DNA of 64,000 nt, from contig NZ_JFYV01000054.1 of NCBI RefSeq assembly GCF_000632225.1, positions 1 to 64,000 on the forward strand, given 5' to 3'. The position numbers were made by a program, and so were the translations under genes. Of the stretch, positions 6,811-16,232 are shown piece by piece (the first letter of the stretch is position 1; each line of letters opens with the position of its first letter). A model generated the notes under the pieces. The model worked only from the letters and a program-made list of their open reading frames with translations, was not told the origin of the DNA and ran no database searches. This DNA is from Sphingomonas sp. RIT328 (GTDB lineage Bacteria > Pseudomonadota > Alphaproteobacteria > Sphingomonadales > Sphingomonadaceae).

Positions 6811-9396
6811 ATGAAGCTTGCCGCTGCCGCCGCTCTGGCGCTCACCGTCTCCACCCCCGCGCTCGCCGCCGGCAGCCTGCCCGCGACCGTGGTGCCCATC
6901 CTCTACGATATCGCGGTCACCCCCAATGCGCAGGCGATGACCTTCTCCGGCAGCGAGACGGTGCAGATCGACGTCAAGGCGACGACGCCGACGATCACGC
7001 TCAACGCCGCCGATCTCGCCATCGCCTCGGCCCGGTTCGACGGCAAGGCGGTGCCGTTCGCGCTCGACAAGGACAAGCAGCAGCTCGTGCTGACGCTTCC
7101 CGCCGCGGCGGCCGTCGGGCGGCATAGCGTCGCCTTCAGCTGGACTGGCAAGATCAACCAGTCGGCCGCCGGCCTGTTCGCTATCGACTATACCAATCAG
7201 GATGGGTCGAAGGCGCGTATGCTCGCGACGCAGTTCGAGGCGCCCGATGCCCGCCGCTTCGCGCCGATGTGGGACGAGCCCGCGTTCAAGGCGAAGTTCC
7301 GCCTGCGCGCGATCGCGCCGGGCGGCCAGCTCGCTTTCTCCAACATGCCCGCCGCATCGGTGGCCAAACAGCCGGACGGCACGCAGCTCTATACCTTCGC
7401 GGAAACGCCGGTGATGTCGAGCTATCTGCTCTATCTCGGCATGGGTGATCTCGAGCGCAAGACGGTGCAGGCCGGCAACGTCGAGATCGGCGTCATCACC
7501 CGCCGCGGCGTCGTCGACCAGGGCGATTATGCGCTCGCCGAGGCGAAGCGGCTGCTGCCCTATTACAACAGCTATTTCGGTCAGCCCTATCCGCTGCCCA
7601 AGCTCGACATGGTCGCCGGCCCCGGCTCCAGCCAGTTCTTCGGCGCGATGGAGAATTGGGGCGCGATCTTCTATTTCGAACCCGAATTGCTGTTCGACCC
7701 CAAGCGCGCCACCGAAAGCGGGCGCCAGCGCATCTTCACCGTCGTCGCGCATGAGATGGCGCATCAATGGTTCGGCGATCTGGTGACGATGCGCTGGTGG
7801 GACGACCTCTGGCTCAACGAGGGCTTCGCCTCGTGGATGGAGAACAAATCGGCCGCCGATCTCAACCCGAGCTGGAAGGCGGAGGCCGCCGCGGTGTCGA
7901 CCGACCGTGAGGCGGCGATGGGCATCGACGCGACCGCCGCCACCCACCCGATCATCCGCAAGATCGAGACCGTCGACCAGATCGGCGAGGCGTTCGACGG
8001 CATCACCTATTCGAAGGGGCAGGCGGTGATCGGCATGCTCGAGTCGACGCTCGGCCCCGATGTCTTCCGCGACGGCATCCGCCGCTACATGGCCAAGTAC
8101 AAGTTCGGCAATACCGTCACCGATCAGCTCTGGGCCGAATTGTCGGCGGCGGCGGGCAAGCCGGTCGCCGAGATCGCGCACGGCTATACGCTGCAGGGCG
8201 GCGTGCCGCTGGTGACGATGACCGCTGCGCGCTGCACCGGCGGCAACACCGTGGCGACGCTGGCGCAGGGACGGTTCGGGCTCGACGAGGCGTCGAAGGC
8301 GCCGCAGACGTGGCAGGTGCCGCTGGTCGTCGCCACCGTCGGTGGCGGCGAGACGCGCGCCGTCGTCACCGGCCCGTCGACCAACGTCACCGTCAAGGGC
8401 TGCGGCACGTTGCTGCTCAACAAGGGCAAGGGCAGCTATACGCGCGTGCTCTACGACCAGGCGGGGCATGACGGCATCGTCCGCGATTACACCCGCCTGC
8501 CGCTCGCCGACCGGCTCGGCACGCTCGCGGATGATTATGCGCTCGCCGCCGGTGGCTATCAGGACCTGTCGCGCTATTTCGCGGTGATGGGACAAGTCGG
8601 CGCCAACGCCGATCCGCTCGAATGGTCGCTCGTCTCGGCGCGGCTCAGCCGACTCAACGGCCTGTTCGACGGCACGCCGCTCAGTGGGCCGCTGCGCGCG
8701 CGCACGCTGGCGACGCTGAGCCCGGTGCTGCAGCGCATCGGCGCTACCGCCCGTGCCGACGAATCGCCGCTGGTCGGCAATCTGCGCGAGGCCCTGGTCG
8801 GCGAACTCGGCGATCTCGGCGACCCCGAGGTGCTGCGCCTCGCGCGCGGTTATGTCGCCAAGCTCGCCAGCGATCCGACCGCGATCCCGCCGTCGATCCG
8901 CCAGCCGATCCTCGCGACCTTCGCGACCAATGCGACCGCCGCCGACTGGGAGACGCTGCTGCGCCTGACCCAGGCGGAGACCAATCCGGTCGCCAAGAAC
9001 CGGTTCGTCTCGCTGCTCGGCTATGCCAAGGACGATGCGCTCGCGACGCGGGCGCTGGCGCTGCTCAAGACCGATACCTTCACCGCGCCGCAGCGGGCGG
9101 CGCTGCTCCGCGCTATCTCGGGCGAGCATCCCGATATGGCGTTCGACTGGGCGGTGGCGAACCGCGCGCTGGTGGAAAGCTTCATCGAGGACAGCAGCAA
9201 GGCCGGCTTCATCGTCGGCCTCGGCGGCGGTTCGGTCGATCCCGGCATGCCGGCCAAGATCAACGCCTTCGCGGAGACGTTGCCGGAGACCTCGCGCGGC
9301 CCGGCGCGGCGTACCGTATCTGGGATCGCGGTCCGCACTGCGGCGGCGGAGCGGCTGCGTCCGGCGGTGCAGACCTGGCTCGGCACCGGTAAGTAA
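6811..9396 (+). CDS. M1 family zinc aminopeptidase, secreted
   Basis: 861 aa. The ATG at 6811 begins a clean signal peptide (MKLAAAAALALTVSTPALAA). The open frame extends far upstream only because it is antisense to the neighbouring gene. The N-terminal beta domain leads to the exopeptidase motif GAMEN (278-282) and the zinc site HEMAH (H314, E315, H318) with the third ligand E337 in WLNEGFASW. An ERAP1-like C-terminal helical domain follows (about 520-861). It removes N-terminal residues from peptides, here in the periplasm. The architecture is that of PepN/aminopeptidase N relatives found in several paralogues in sphingomonads, where peptide use is common. Confidence 0.95.
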   Translation: MKLAAAAALALTVSTPALAAGSLPATVVPILYDIAVTPNAQAMTFSGSETVQIDVKATTPTITLNAADLAIASARFDGKAVPFALDKDKQQLVLTLPAAAAVGRHSVAFSWTGKINQSAAGLFAIDYTNQDGSKARMLATQFEAPDARRFAPMWDEPAFKAKFRLRAIAPGGQLAFSNMPAASVAKQPDGTQLYTFAETPVMSSYLLYLGMGDLERKTVQAGNVEIGVITRRGVVDQGDYALAEAKRLLPYYNSYFGQPYPLPKLDMVAGPGSSQFFGAMENWGAIFYFEPELLFDPKRATESGRQRIFTVVAHEMAHQWFGDLVTMRWWDDLWLNEGFASWMENKSAADLNPSWKAEAAAVSTDREAAMGIDATAATHPIIRKIETVDQIGEAFDGITYSKGQAVIGMLESTLGPDVFRDGIRRYMAKYKFGNTVTDQLWAELSAAAGKPVAEIAHGYTLQGGVPLVTMTAARCTGGNTVATLAQGRFGLDEASKAPQTWQVPLVVATVGGGETRAVVTGPSTNVTVKGCGTLLLNKGKGSYTRVLYDQAGHDGIVRDYTRLPLADRLGTLADDYALAAGGYQDLSRYFAVMGQVGANADPLEWSLVSARLSRLNGLFDGTPLSGPLRARTLATLSPVLQRIGATARADESPLVGNLREALVGELGDLGDPEVLRLARGYVAKLASDPTAIPPSIRQPILATFATNATAADWETLLRLTQAETNPVAKNRFVSLLGYAKDDALATRALALLKTDTFTAPQRAALLRAISGEHPDMAFDWAVANRALVESFIEDSSKAGFIVGLGGGSVDPGMPAKINAFAETLPETSRGPARRTVSGIAVRTAAAERLRPAVQTWLGTGK

Positions 9397-9405
9397 GGGG
9401 CAGGG

Positions 9406-9428
9406 CGGGGCGGCCGGATGCCGCCCCG
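9406..9428. terminator. GC hairpin between convergent genes
   Basis: Perfect 9 bp arms CGGGGCGGC (9406-9414) and GCCGCCCCG (9420-9428) around a 5 nt loop. There is no T-run, but the position directly after the M1 peptidase stop and before the convergent lipoprotein stop suits a bidirectional transcription stop. Confidence 0.55.
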
Positions 9429-9439
9429 TACCGCATCGA

Positions 9440-9778
9440 TCAGCCGCTGGGCTGGGCCGGGATACCCGTCACCTCGGCCATGCCGTCGTCGCCCAGCGCG
9501 ACGAGCCACGCGCTGCCCTCCAGGCATCGCACCGCCCAGACCGGCTTGCCGTTGCGCGGCTTCTGCCGCTCGACCCCGGCGATGCCCTGGCATTTCTGCT
9601 TGGCGTCATCGATCGCGCGATACAGAACGCCGTTGATCTGCCGCGGCGGCAGCGCCAGCACCTTGGCGATATAGCCGGTCTCGCGCGGGGCGGTGGCGGT
9701 CGGCGTCGGTTGCGGCGACGGCTGCGATCCGCATGCGGTCAGCGCCGCGGCCAGCACCAGCATCAGTCCATTACGCAT
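9440..9778 (-). CDS. Small lipoprotein of unknown function
   Basis: 112 aa. The ATG at 9778 has GAGGGAGA upstream. The N-terminus MRNGLMLVLAAALTACGSQ is a lipoprotein signal with lipobox LTAC (Cys16), followed by a Pro/Thr linker (QPSPQPTPTATAP). The mature domain has two cysteines (KCQGIAGVE, VRCLEG) that could form a disulfide, and WAVRCLEGSAWLVALGDDG looks like a small beta domain. I do not recognise a named family. It is probably anchored in the outer membrane. It shares its strand with the hydrolase-like gene upstream (69 bp gap). Confidence 0.75.
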   Translation of the reverse strand: MRNGLMLVLAAALTACGSQPSPQPTPTATAPRETGYIAKVLALPPRQINGVLYRAIDDAKQKCQGIAGVERQKPRNGKPVWAVRCLEGSAWLVALGDDGMAEVTGIPAQPSG

Positions 9779-9846
9779 AGCGGTCTCCCTCAGATGACGG
9801 GGAGAGATAGGGGTGCCGCCCGGTCGGCGGCAAGTCGCAATGCGGA

Positions 9847-10422
9847 TCAGCGCCAGCCGGTGATCGCACGACCGCGGTCGACCTCGTGATCGACCATCTG
9901 CCGGGTCAGTCGCAGGAACAGCCGCTGCGCCTGTCGCCAGGCGACGCCGCCCGCGTCGCGGTTGCGCAGCCGGTCGCCGACGACCAGCCGGCTGCCCCAA
10001 TCCTCCACCGTCGCGGCGAGATCGTCGGCCATCTCACCCGGACGGATCACCAGCGACGGGAACGGCAGCCGTACCTTCGGCGAGGCATAGAGCGACTGCG
10101 CCGCGGCGGGCGGCGCGAACAGCAGGGCGCCGGCGATCTTGCGCACGTCGTGCGCCGGCGACAGCCGCGCCCACCAGGCGCTCGCCGCGCAGCCGATCCC
10201 CTCGGCAACGAGCAGCACGCGGGCATCGGCCTCGCGCACCGCACGGTCGAGCTTCGCCGCCCAGATCGTCCGCGCCGCCGGCGAGCGCGCGTCGACCGGG
10301 ACCGCACCCGCGCCATCGTCCGCCCAGCCGAACATCCGCTGCCACGCGGGGGTCGGCGCGCCATCGCCGATCGTGACGATCGACAGTCTCTGGTCGGCGA
10401 AGGGCAGCGGGATCGCGGTCAT
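9847..10422 (-). CDS. RBBP9/YdeN-type alpha/beta hydrolase lacking the nucleophile serine
   Basis: 191 aa, the length of RBBP9/YdeN serine hydrolases. The fold is suggested by the early WQRMFGWAD segment, the strand VLLVAEGIGC at 69-78 where the nucleophile elbow should be, and AHDVRKIAGALLFAPP. In active members the elbow reads GHSxG or AHSxG. Here it is AEGIG (73-77), with glycine at the position of the catalytic serine, so hydrolase activity is doubtful. The gene is intact and has normal composition, so this is a changed function, not decay. Its start at 10422 follows GGAGAGACGG. Confidence 0.7.
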   Translation of the reverse strand: MTAIPLPFADQRLSIVTIGDGAPTPAWQRMFGWADDGAGAVPVDARSPAARTIWAAKLDRAVREADARVLLVAEGIGCAASAWWARLSPAHDVRKIAGALLFAPPAAAQSLYASPKVRLPFPSLVIRPGEMADDLAATVEDWGSRLVVGDRLRNRDAGGVAWRQAQRLFLRLTRQMVDHEVDRGRAITGWR

Positions 10423-10654
10423 CCGTCTCTCCTCAGTGCCAAGCGCCCGTGGGCGACTCGCATCGTGGCGGGAAGTATGAACGACGGCTGATCGCTGACC
10501 AGTGCCTTTCGGCCATGGCGCGGCGAAGCGCGCCGGGAACGGGTCATGCCGACGTCCAAGGTCGAGACATCGTCAAGCATCGTCAATTGCTTCGCAGTCG
10601 GCTAGCGAGCCGGCAGGGCGGCCGTGACGGCGGCGATCAGGGAGCGATGCGGCG

Positions 10655-11656
10655 ATGCCGAAGACGTTGGTGACCGGGGTGGCGGGCTTTATCGGCATGT
10701 ATTGCGCGCAGGCGCTGCTCGCCCGCGGCGGCGAGGTGGTCGGGATCGACTCGCTCAACGATTATTACGACCCGGCGCTGAAGCATGCGCGCCTCGCCGA
10801 ACTGACCCGCGACCATGGCGACCGCTTCACCTTCCATGCGGTCGATTTCGCCGATGCCGCCGCGCTGCGCGAGGCGCTGGCGGCGCATGACGTCGATCGC
10901 ATCGTTCACCTCGGCGCGCAGGCCGGGGTGCGCTATTCGATCGATCATCCCGAAGTCTATGGCCAGTCCAACCTGATCGGCCACCTCAACATGCTCGAAC
11001 TGGCGCGGTCGCGCGGCGTTGCGCATCTCGTCTATGCCTCCTCCTCGTCGGTCTATGGCGGCAACACGTCGGTGCCGTTCCGGGTCGAGGATCGCGTCGA
11101 CCGGCCGGTGTCGCTCTACGCCGCGACCAAGCGCGCCAATGAGGTGATGAGCGAAAGCTATGCCCATCTCTACCGCCTGCCGCAGACCGGGCTGCGTTTC
11201 TTCACCGTCTATGGACCGTGGGGCCGGCCGGACATGATGCTGTGGATCTTCACCCGCGCGATGTTCGCCGGCGAGCCGATCCCGGTGTTCAACAACGGTC
11301 TGATGGAGCGCGACTTCACCTATATCGACGATATCATCGCCGGGGTGATCGCCGCGCACGACCAGCCGCCGCCCGACGACGGCGCGGTCAAGGCGGGCGG
11401 CAGCGTCGCGCCGCACCGGCTCTACAATATCGGCAACAATCGCTCCGAACCGCTCGGCCGGGTCATCGGCATCCTGGAACAGGCGACCGGGCGCCAGGCG
11501 ATCCGCCGCGACCTGCCGATCCAGCCCGGCGACGTCGTCCGCACCGCCGCGGACATCAGCGCGATCGCCGGCGACCTCGGCTATCAGCCGACGACGACGA
11601 TCGATGTCGGCGTGCCGCGCTTCGTCGACTGGTATCGCCGCTATCACGGGGTGTGA
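10655..11656 (+). CDS. UDP-glucuronate 4-epimerase family (SDR)
   Basis: 333 aa extended short-chain dehydrogenase. The NAD-binding glycine motif is at G8-G11-G14 (TGVAGFIG). The catalytic residues are the Ser of YASSSSVYG (about 130-132) and Y155/K159 of YAATK. The pattern NDYYDPALKHARL after the first beta-alpha unit and YGPWGRPDMMLWIFTRAM is typical of UDP-GlcA 4-epimerases (LspL/Cap1J type), which make UDP-galacturonate for capsule, LPS or exopolysaccharide. No glycosyltransferases lie next to it, so the polymer is unknown. The ATG at 10655 has a weak ribosome site (GGGAGCG). Confidence 0.88.
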   Translation: MPKTLVTGVAGFIGMYCAQALLARGGEVVGIDSLNDYYDPALKHARLAELTRDHGDRFTFHAVDFADAAALREALAAHDVDRIVHLGAQAGVRYSIDHPEVYGQSNLIGHLNMLELARSRGVAHLVYASSSSVYGGNTSVPFRVEDRVDRPVSLYAATKRANEVMSESYAHLYRLPQTGLRFFTVYGPWGRPDMMLWIFTRAMFAGEPIPVFNNGLMERDFTYIDDIIAGVIAAHDQPPPDDGAVKAGGSVAPHRLYNIGNNRSEPLGRVIGILEQATGRQAIRRDLPIQPGDVVRTAADISAIAGDLGYQPTTTIDVGVPRFVDWYRRYHGV

Positions 11657-11774
11657 GCGCGGGCGGGTGAAATCCGGCAACGCAGCGGTGCCGATCCTGC
11701 TGTTTCGCCGCGCGTCGTCGCCCCCCATCTGAGGCGCAATGAGGAAGCCAGCGCTTCCGGTCGGAGTGACTTAC

Positions 11775-12473
11775 ATGATCGAACGTCGTCCCTTCAGCAG
11801 CCTCGGCGGTGCCAACCACGGCTGGCTCGACGCCAAGCACCATTTCTCCTTCGCCAGTTACTATGATCCCAAGCGGATGGGCTGGGGCCCGATCCGCGTC
11901 TGGAACGACGATGCGATCGCTGCCGGCACCGGCTTTCCGCCGCACCCGCATGCCGACATGGAGATCATCACCTATGTCCGCGACGGCGCGATCACGCATC
12001 AGGACAGCCTCGGCAACACCGGCCGCACCGAAGCGGGCGACGTCCAGGTGATGAGCGCCGGCTCCGGCGTCCGCCATTCGGAATATAATCGCGAAGCCGG
12101 CACGACAACGATCTTCCAGATCTGGATCGAGCCGCGCGCGCGTGGTGGAGCACCGGCCTGGGGCGCCAAGCCCTTTCCGCGCGGCGAGCGGTCCGGCCGG
12201 TTCGTCACGCTGGCGAGCGGCATCGACGGCGACGCCGACGCGCTGCCGATCCGCACCGACGCGCGCGTCGTCGGCGCGACGATCCGCGCCGGCGAGAGCG
12301 CGGACTATGCGCTCGGCGCGGGCCATCATGCCTATCTCGTCCCCGCCACCGGCCGCATCGAGGTCAACGGCGTCGCACTCGACGCGCGCGACGGCGCGGC
12401 GATCCGCGACGAGGCGGTGATCCGCGTCACCGCGCTGGAGGATGCCGAGATCGTGCTGGTCGACGCGGCCTGA
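11775..12473 (+). CDS. Pirin family protein (YhhW-like bicupin)
   Basis: 232 aa. Start MIERRPFSSLGGANHGWLD with GGAG upstream; the in-frame upstream ATG at 11739 is less likely. The N-terminal cupin has the full pirin metal site: H57, H59 (HPHADME), H101 and E103 (RHSEYN). Related proteins such as E. coli YhhW show quercetin 2,3-dioxygenase activity in vitro, and others act as redox-sensitive co-regulators. The C-terminal cupin (about 130-232) lacks the metal ligands. It is a single gene, convergent on glcB across a repeat-bearing gap. Confidence 0.9.
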   Translation: MIERRPFSSLGGANHGWLDAKHHFSFASYYDPKRMGWGPIRVWNDDAIAAGTGFPPHPHADMEIITYVRDGAITHQDSLGNTGRTEAGDVQVMSAGSGVRHSEYNREAGTTTIFQIWIEPRARGGAPAWGAKPFPRGERSGRFVTLASGIDGDADALPIRTDARVVGATIRAGESADYALGAGHHAYLVPATGRIEVNGVALDARDGAAIRDEAVIRVTALEDAEIVLVDAA

Positions 12474-12800
12474 GCTTCGGCGCCGCGCCGGTGGAGGGCT
12501 TCGGCCGCAGCCACCGGCGTGGGAGGCGTTGGTGCTCTGCCTATGCCGTCGAACAGTCGTGCAGGCGATACGACCGCCTAGTGGCGAAACCTCGATAGGA
12601 AATTTCCAGTCGGCCACGAGAAGCCGGTATTCCCGCGCAGGCGGGAATCCAGTGGCCAAGCAGAGCAACGGCTGGTGGCGAAAAGAACACTAGGCTCCCG
12701 CCTGCGCGGGAGCACTTAAGAGGGGGCGGTGCAAGCAACGACCGCGCATTGCCCGCATACCCTTGCCTCGTCAGCGTCGCTCGTCGCGAAAGCAACCCGC
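12474..12800. other. Non-coding gap between convergent pirin and glcB genes
   Basis: 327 bp with no supportable gene. It carries the hairpin repeat at 12606-12714. I see nothing else recognisable in the rest. Confidence 0.7.
12606..12714. repeat. Double-hairpin CCCGCGCAGGCGGG repeat, copy A
   Basis: Two short hairpins in opposite orientation: TTCCCGC-GCAG-GCGGGAA (12630-12647) and GCTCCCGC-CTGC-GCGGGAGC (near 12694-12714), joined by a spacer containing CCAGTGGCCAAGCAG. The layout is that of a REP/BIME-like element. A diverged copy with the same order is at 26794-26883. Confidence 0.75.
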
Positions 12801-14873
12801 TCACCCCCGATCCGCCGCCTTCCGCTCCGCGCGGAAGCGGTGAAGCAGCGGCTCGGTATAGCCGTTCGGCTGGGTCACGCCTTCGAACACCAGCGCGCGG
12901 GCGGCACGCAGCGCGAGGCTGTCGCCGCTTAAAGGCCGGTAGAGGGGATCGCCGGCATTCTGCGCATCGACCTTCGCCGCCATGCGCGTGAACGCCGCCT
13001 CGACCGCCTCGCGCGTCGCGATGCCGTGGAGCAGCCAGTTGGCGATATGCTGCGAGGCGATGCGCAGGGTGGCGCGATCCTCCATCAGGCCGATGTCGTG
13101 GATGTCGGGCACCTTCGAACAGCCGATCCCCTGATCGATCCAGCGCACGACATAGCCGAGGATCCCCTGCGCGTTGTTGTCGAGCTCCGCCGCGACCGCC
13201 GCGGGCGGCCAGTCGCGCTCGGGATCGGCGAGCGGCAGGGTGAGCAGCGCGTCGAGCGGCGCCGATGTCTCGCCCGACCGCTCGCGTTGGCACGCCGCGA
13301 CGTCGACGCGATGATAGTGCGTCGCGTGCAGCGTCGCCGCGGTGGGGGAGGGGACCCAGGCGGTGGTCGCGCCGGTCTGCGGATGCGCGATCTTCTGCGC
13401 GAGCATATCGGCCATCCGGTCGGGCGCCGCCCACATTCCCTTGCCGATCTGCGCCTTGCCGGCGAGCCCGCAGGCAAGGCCGATCTGAACGTTGCGATCC
13501 TCATAGGCGGCGATCCAGCGCGCGCTCTTCATCTCCGCCTTGGGGATCATCGCGCCGGCATGCATCGCGGTATGGATCTCGTCACCGGTGCGGTCGAGGA
13601 AGCCGGTGTTGATGAACATCAGCCGGTGGCGCACCGCGGCGATACAGGCGGCGAGATTGGCGCTGGTCCGCCGCTCCTCGTCCATCAGGCCGAGCCTGAT
13701 CGTATGCCGCGGCACGCCGATCAGATCCTCGACCGCGTCGAACAGCCGGTCGGCGAAGGCCGCCTCGGCGGGGCCGTGCATCTTGGGTTTGACGATATAG
13801 ATCGCGCCGGTGCGGCTGTTGCGGCCGCGATCATGCCGCGCGATCAGGGCGGTGACGATCGCATCGACCATGCCTTCGGGCGCCTCGCTGCCGTCGGGCA
13901 GCCGCACCGCCGGCGTCGTCATCAGATGGCCGACGTTGCGCACGAACACCAGGCTGCGCCCGGGCAAGGTCAGCCTGTCGCCGTCCGTGGTGACGTAGGT
14001 GCGATCCTTCGCGAGCCGCCGCTCGACCGTCCGCCCGCCCTTGGTGAAGCTGGCGGTGAGGTCGCCGCGGATCAGCCCGAGCCAATTGGCATAGGCCGCG
14101 ACCTTGTCCTCGGCATCGATCGCGGCGACCGAATCCTCGAGGTCGCAGATCGTCGTCAGCGCCGATTCGAGGATGATGTCGGCGATGCCGGCGGGATCGG
14201 TCGCGCCGATCGGATGCGCGCGGTCGACGACGATCTCGATATGCAGGCCATGATGCCGCAGCAGCCACGTGTCGCCGGCCCGTCCGATCAACTGCGCGGG
14301 GTCGGCGAGCGTCGGCGTGCCGCCGTGCCAGTCCGCCCATCGTCCCTCCGCCAGCGGCACCGCCTCGTCGAGCAGCGCCTTGGCCCAGGCGATCACCGCC
14401 GCGCCGCGCACCGCATCATAGCCGGTCGTCGCCGGCCCCCTCTCGGGGATCGCATCGCTGCCGTAGAGCGCGTCGTACAGGCTGCCCCAGCGCGCATTGG
14501 CGGCGTTGAGCAGGAAGCGCGCGTTGAGGATCGGCACGACCAGCTGCGGCCCGGCGCGCCCGGCGATCTCGACGTCGATCGCGCCGGGATCGATCGCGAA
14601 CGGCGCCGGCTCGGGGACCAGATAGCCGATGTCGGAGAGCATCGTGCGATACGCCTGCGGCGCATAGGCGTTGCCGCGGTGCCAGTCGTCGATCGCCGTC
14701 TGCAATCGGTCGCGCTCGGCGAGCAAGACGCGGTTCTCGGGCACCAGCTCGGCGAACAGCGCCGCGACGCCGTGCCAGAAGCGGTCGGCATCGAGATCGA
14801 GCCCGGGCAGCACCGCCTCGTCGATGAAGGTGGCGAGTGCGGGGGCGATCGACAGGCCGGCACGCTGGATCAT
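12801..14873 (-). CDS. glcB: Malate synthase G
   Basis: 690 aa, close to the usual 720 of the G isoform. It condenses glyoxylate and acetyl-CoA to malate in the glyoxylate shunt and in growth on glycolate. Family blocks include [22 protein letters not shown]-like insert-free TIM-barrel strands with [13 protein letters not shown], and [15 protein letters not shown] at 14873 with GAGGAG upstream. A LysR gene is transcribed divergently 90 bp away and may control it. No isocitrate lyase gene lies in the window. In the context of the fatty-acid genes elsewhere here, it supports growth on acetyl-CoA. Confidence 0.95.
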   Translation of the reverse strand: MIQRAGLSIAPALATFIDEAVLPGLDLDADRFWHGVAALFAELVPENRVLLAERDRLQTAIDDWHRGNAYAPQAYRTMLSDIGYLVPEPAPFAIDPGAIDVEIAGRAGPQLVVPILNARFLLNAANARWGSLYDALYGSDAIPERGPATTGYDAVRGAAVIAWAKALLDEAVPLAEGRWADWHGGTPTLADPAQLIGRAGDTWLLRHHGLHIEIVVDRAHPIGATDPAGIADIILESALTTICDLEDSVAAIDAEDKVAAYANWLGLIRGDLTASFTKGGRTVERRLAKDRTYVTTDGDRLTLPGRSLVFVRNVGHLMTTPAVRLPDGSEAPEGMVDAIVTALIARHDRGRNSRTGAIYIVKPKMHGPAEAAFADRLFDAVEDLIGVPRHTIRLGLMDEERRTSANLAACIAAVRHRLMFINTGFLDRTGDEIHTAMHAGAMIPKAEMKSARWIAAYEDRNVQIGLACGLAGKAQIGKGMWAAPDRMADMLAQKIAHPQTGATTAWVPSPTAATLHATHYHRVDVAACQRERSGETSAPLDALLTLPLADPERDWPPAAVAAELDNNAQGILGYVVRWIDQGIGCSKVPDIHDIGLMEDRATLRIASQHIANWLLHGIATREAVEAAFTRMAAKVDAQNAGDPLYRPLSGDSLALRAARALVFEGVTQPNGYTEPLLHRFRAERKAADRG

Positions 14874-14962
14874 GGCATCATCTCCTCACCCGATCGCTAG
14901 ACCCGCAGCGATCCCATCGCTAGCCATGACAATCACCAATCACCTTTTCCGAAAGCGAACGA

Positions 14963-15862
14963 ATGGGCTTCGATCCGGATTATGCGCTGTTCGTCGCCAT
15001 CGCCGATGCGGGCAGCCTGTCGGCGGCGGCACGCAGCCTCGGCAGCTCGCCGGCGATGGTGTCGAAGCGGTTGCAACGGCTCGAACATCGCCTCGGCGTC
15101 ACGCTCGTCCAGCGGACGACACGGCGGCTGGTGCTGACCGAAGCCGGCAGCCGCTTTCGCGACGATCTGCGCGCAATCCTCGATATGCTCGGCACGGCGG
15201 AGGCGCGGGTGACGGGCGGGCAGGGCGCGCCGGTCGGACGGCTGCACGTATCGGCGCCGACCTCCTTCGGGCGGCTCCATGTCGCCCCGTACCTCGGCCG
15301 TTTCCTGGCGCGCCATCCGCGGATCGATCTCGCCTTCGATCTGAGCGACGCCTATGTGGATTTGCTCACGGCCCGCGTCGACTGCGCGATCCGCATCGCC
15401 CGCGATATTCCGCCGCCGCTCGTCGGGCATCGGCTGGCGCCGAGCCGCCGTATCCTCTGCGCCGCGCCTGCCTATCTGGCCGAGCATGGTACGCCGGCGA
15501 CGATCGAGGCACTCGACGCGCATCGCCTGATCGCTGCCGATGGGCAGATGCCGTGGCAGCTCGCGACGGCGGGCAGGGCGGTGACGATCGAGCGGCCGAG
15601 CCACGTTCGCACCAATTCGAGCGAGATGGTGCGCGAGCTGGCGGTCGCCGGTGTGGGAGTCGCGCTGCGATCCTGGTGGGATGTCGGTGCGGCGATCCGC
15701 AGCGGGGAATTGGTGCGGGTGCTGCCGGACTGGCACGGATCGGCGGCGGTGGCGATCCACGCGGTGCATCTGCGCCGCCCGGCGACCCCCGCCGCGGTCG
15801 CCGCCTTCGTCGACTTCCTGCGCGAAATGATCGACCCCGCCGTCTGGGAGGCGGAGGCCTGA
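14963..15862 (+). CDS. LysR family transcriptional regulator
   Basis: 299 aa. N-terminal winged helix-turn-helix (about 5-63: FVAIADAGSLSAAARSLGSS, then VSKRLQRLEHRLGVTLVQR), then a type 2 periplasmic-binding-like effector domain (about 90-295: GRLHVSAPTSFGRLHVAPYL, DCAIRIARDIPPPLVGHRLA). It is closest to the broad subgroup containing DsdC/CrgA-like LTTRs. It is divergent from glcB with an 89 bp gap, the standard layout for a LysR target, so regulation of malate synthase by a C2-compound signal is a reasonable inference. The effector is unknown. Confidence 0.92.
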   Translation: MGFDPDYALFVAIADAGSLSAAARSLGSSPAMVSKRLQRLEHRLGVTLVQRTTRRLVLTEAGSRFRDDLRAILDMLGTAEARVTGGQGAPVGRLHVSAPTSFGRLHVAPYLGRFLARHPRIDLAFDLSDAYVDLLTARVDCAIRIARDIPPPLVGHRLAPSRRILCAAPAYLAEHGTPATIEALDAHRLIAADGQMPWQLATAGRAVTIERPSHVRTNSSEMVRELAVAGVGVALRSWWDVGAAIRSGELVRVLPDWHGSAAVAIHAVHLRRPATPAAVAAFVDFLREMIDPAVWEAEA

Positions 15863-15943
15863 CCGCGGGATGACACCGAATTCATGGAACATGACGCTGG
15901 CGTCACGGCTTTGGTCGGGAACGGTTCAATACAGGAGAATGCC

Positions 15944-16159
15944 ATGAAGACGCTCATGATCCTCGCCGCCGCCACCGCCGTGATCGGCGCGCAGCCGGCG
16001 CTGGCGAAGGGCTGCATCCGCGGTGCCGCCGCGGGCGGCGTCGCCGGTCATTATGTCGGCAAGGGCCATGCCGTGATGGGCGCGGCGGCAGGCTGCATCG
16101 CGATGCACCACCATTATGCCAAGCAGGCGCGCGCGCAAAAGGCCGCCGCGAAGCGCTGA
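15944..16159 (+). CDS. Small secreted glycine-zipper-like protein
   Basis: 71 aa. The ATG at 15944 has AGGAG eight bases upstream; the longer frame from 15884 lacks one. A signal peptide (MKTLMILAAATAVIGAQPALA) precedes a mature part of about 50 residues with GCIRGAAAGGVAGHYVGKGH and AVMGAAAGC, a glycine-zipper pattern that can pack into or across membranes. It ends in a His/Lys/Ala-rich helix. Two cysteines may pair. Similar short proteins are common in sphingomonads and have no assigned role. It is followed directly by a terminator. Confidence 0.75.
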   Translation: MKTLMILAAATAVIGAQPALAKGCIRGAAAGGVAGHYVGKGHAVMGAAAGCIAMHHHYAKQARAQKAAAKR

Positions 16160-16186
16160 CCCCGATCACCCGGCGTATCAGGGTGG

Positions 16187-16222
16187 AGACCCGGAGCGGC
16201 CGTCGCCGTCTCCGGGTCTTGT
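16187..16222 (+). terminator. Rho-independent terminator
   Basis: AGACCCGGAG (16187-16196) pairs perfectly with CTCCGGGTCT (16210-16219) and is followed by TTGTTA. It lies 28 bp after the small secreted protein and faces the convergent MFS gene. Confidence 0.75.
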
Positions 16223-16232
16223 TATATGGCGG

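Noticed and set aside
6715-9129. An 804-codon open frame antisense to the M1 aminopeptidase.
   Set aside because: It is low in hydrophobic patterning and rich in Arg/Gly/Ala, as expected for the shadow strand of a high-GC gene. The plus-strand gene has complete catalytic motifs.
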